Source: Actinomycetes bacterium
GTDB taxonomy: Bacteria > Actinomycetota > Acidimicrobiia > Acidimicrobiales > UBA8190
Length of the DNA stretch: 5,108 bases
Direction: 5' to 3'
NCBI GenBank assembly: GCA_021798135.1
Contig: JAJZYI010000254.1
Location: 1 to 5,108, forward strand
Shown: piece after piece, positions 4,392-5,108 of the stretch
Position numbering within the stretch: the stretch's first letter is position 1
Layout: each line of letters opens with the position of its first letter
Position numbers and translations under genes: made by a program
Notes under the pieces: model-generated
Seen by the model: the letters and a program-made list of their open reading frames with translations, nothing else
The model's database searches: none
What the model was told of the DNA's origin: nothing

Positions 4392-5108
4392 CCATCGGCG
4401 CCCATCCGGACGACATCGAGCTGGGCTGCGGGGGCGCGCTGCTCGCCCACCGCCGGGCCGGCGACGAGGTCACCATGCTGGTGATGACGCCCGGCCAGAT
4501 CGGGCCCCAGGGCATGGTGACGCGCACCGACGAGCAGCGCGAGGCCGCCGTCGCGCTCGGCGCCCACCTGTGCTGGGGCGGGTTCCTCGACGGGTCCGTC
4601 CCCGACGGCGTGGAGGCGGTGAGCGCCATCCAGCACGTGATCGAGCGGGCCGGCGCGGACGTCGTCTACACCCACAGCATCCACGACACGCACCAGGACC
4701 ACCGGGCCGCCGCCCGGGCCACCTTCGCCGCGGCCCGGCGGGTCAGCCGCGTGCTGTGCTACGAGGCGCCGTCGGCCGTCGACTTCGCGCCCACGATCTT
4801 CCTGGACATCGACGGGATGGTCGAGGCCAAGGTCGACCTGGTGCGGACCCACCTGTCGCAGGTGCTCGGCTGCGGCCTGGTGGACCTGCAGGCCGTCACC
4901 GCCCAGGCGCGGTTCCGGGGCTTCCAGGCACGCTGCCGCCACGCCGAGGCCTTCGAGGGCCATCGCTTCCTGTGGGAGCGAGCGCCGCGGCGGAGCGGGC
5001 ACGCCGTGGAGGTCGGCGAGCGCGCCATGGAGGTCGGCGAGCACGCCCGGGAGGTCGCCGAGCCCGCCGCAGGCGAGGCCGGCACGGGTGCTGGGTGCGC
5101 ACCGGGCG
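4379..5108 (+). CDS. PIG-L/LmbE-family zinc deacetylase, 3' end outside window
   Basis: This cytoplasmic-type metal-dependent N-deacetylase removes acetyl from N-acetylglucosamine-like groups; family members include MshB, BshB and PIG-L. The start MRVVAIGAHPDDIELGCGG carries AHPDD (8-12), giving zinc ligands H9 and D12 and the general base D11 by analogy with MshB. THQDH (104-108) supplies the third zinc ligand, H108, with H105 alongside. The family-like C-terminal motif RHAEAFEGHRFLW (187-199) ends the catalytic core, so the core is complete at about 200 residues. Beyond it an added hydrophilic tail begins with three 7-residue repeats and is still open at the window edge after 243 codons. 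No signal peptide is visible, so the substrate is probably a nucleotide sugar, lipid-linked sugar or small glycoside rather than secreted polymer. It follows the GT2 gene by about 160 nt and is probably in the same transcript. It could act in amino-sugar precursor synthesis or in a thiol or secondary-metabolite pathway; context favours glycan. Confidence 0.88.
   Translation, partial: MRVVAIGAHPDDIELGCGGALLAHRRAGDEVTMLVMTPGQIGPQGMVTRTDEQREAAVALGAHLCWGGFLDGSVPDGVEAVSAIQHVIERAGADVVYTHSIHDTHQDHRAAARATFAAARRVSRVLCYEAPSAVDFAPTIFLDIDGMVEAKVDLVRTHLSQVLGCGLVDLQAVTAQARFRGFQARCRHAEAFEGHRFLWERAPRRSGHAVEVGERAMEVGEHAREVAEPAAGEAGTGAGCAPG
5000..5062 (+). repeat. 21-bp in-frame tandem repeat in the deacetylase tail
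   Basis: Units at 5000-5020, 5021-5041 and 5042-5062 encode HAVEVGE, RAMEVGE and HAREVAE (residues 208-228). The core GGAGGTCGGCGAG is identical in the first two units and has one change in the third. A fourth copy may begin at 5063 (CCCGCC). The heptad-length, Glu/Val-rich pattern could form a short helix or coiled coil. Confidence 0.88.

Noticed and set aside
3956..5044. Minus-strand open frame of 362 codons opposite the PIG-L gene
   Set aside because: The + strand reads AHPDD and HQDH zinc motifs with a good ribosome site; the antisense product is a shadow.

Overview
The window is very GC-rich, with G or C at nearly every third codon position in the real genes. It has 4-nt stop/start overlaps, GTG starts and an HrdB/SigA-type promoter. 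This fits a high-GC actinobacterium, perhaps an uncultured Acidimicrobiia-like lineage, but the sequence alone does not fix the taxon. All supported genes are on the + strand. No tRNA, rRNA, CRISPR array, transposase or attachment site was seen.

Layout: (1) Positions 1-497 hold the 3' end of a helical-repeat (HEAT-like) protein whose tail carries a 30-bp tandem repeat. (2) Positions 494-2050 encode a polytopic membrane protein resembling WsfD-type (GT-C-like) glycan transferases; its ATG overlaps the preceding stop as ATGA. (3) Positions 2051-2739 are a 689-nt gene-free gap. It holds a hairpin starting in the stop codon, a degenerate 37-bp tandem repeat whose units can form hairpins, a consensus-like promoter (TTGACA, 17-nt spacer, TAGAGT) and a roughly 320-nt leader with a perfect 10-bp long-range stem. 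(4) Positions 2740-4221 encode a membrane-bound, processive-type GT2 glycosyltransferase. (5) Positions 4218-4391 hold a possible 57-codon ORF built on a 27-bp repeat. (6) From 4379 to the window edge runs a PIG-L/LmbE-family zinc deacetylase, with no stop codon in the window, whose C-terminal tail contains a 21-bp (7-residue) repeat.

Read together, this is part of a cell-surface or extracellular glycan locus. The GT2 enzyme would polymerise or extend a sugar chain at the membrane. The PIG-L enzyme could remove N-acetyl groups from an amino-sugar precursor in the cytoplasm. The WsfD-like protein could add hexoses from a lipid-linked donor. The GT2/PIG-L pair appears to have its own promoter and to be separated from the upstream pair by a terminator-like region. 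The most unusual trait is that four unrelated short tandem repeats lie at or just after gene 3' ends. The three within open frames have unit lengths divisible by three (30, 27, 21); the intergenic one (37) does not.
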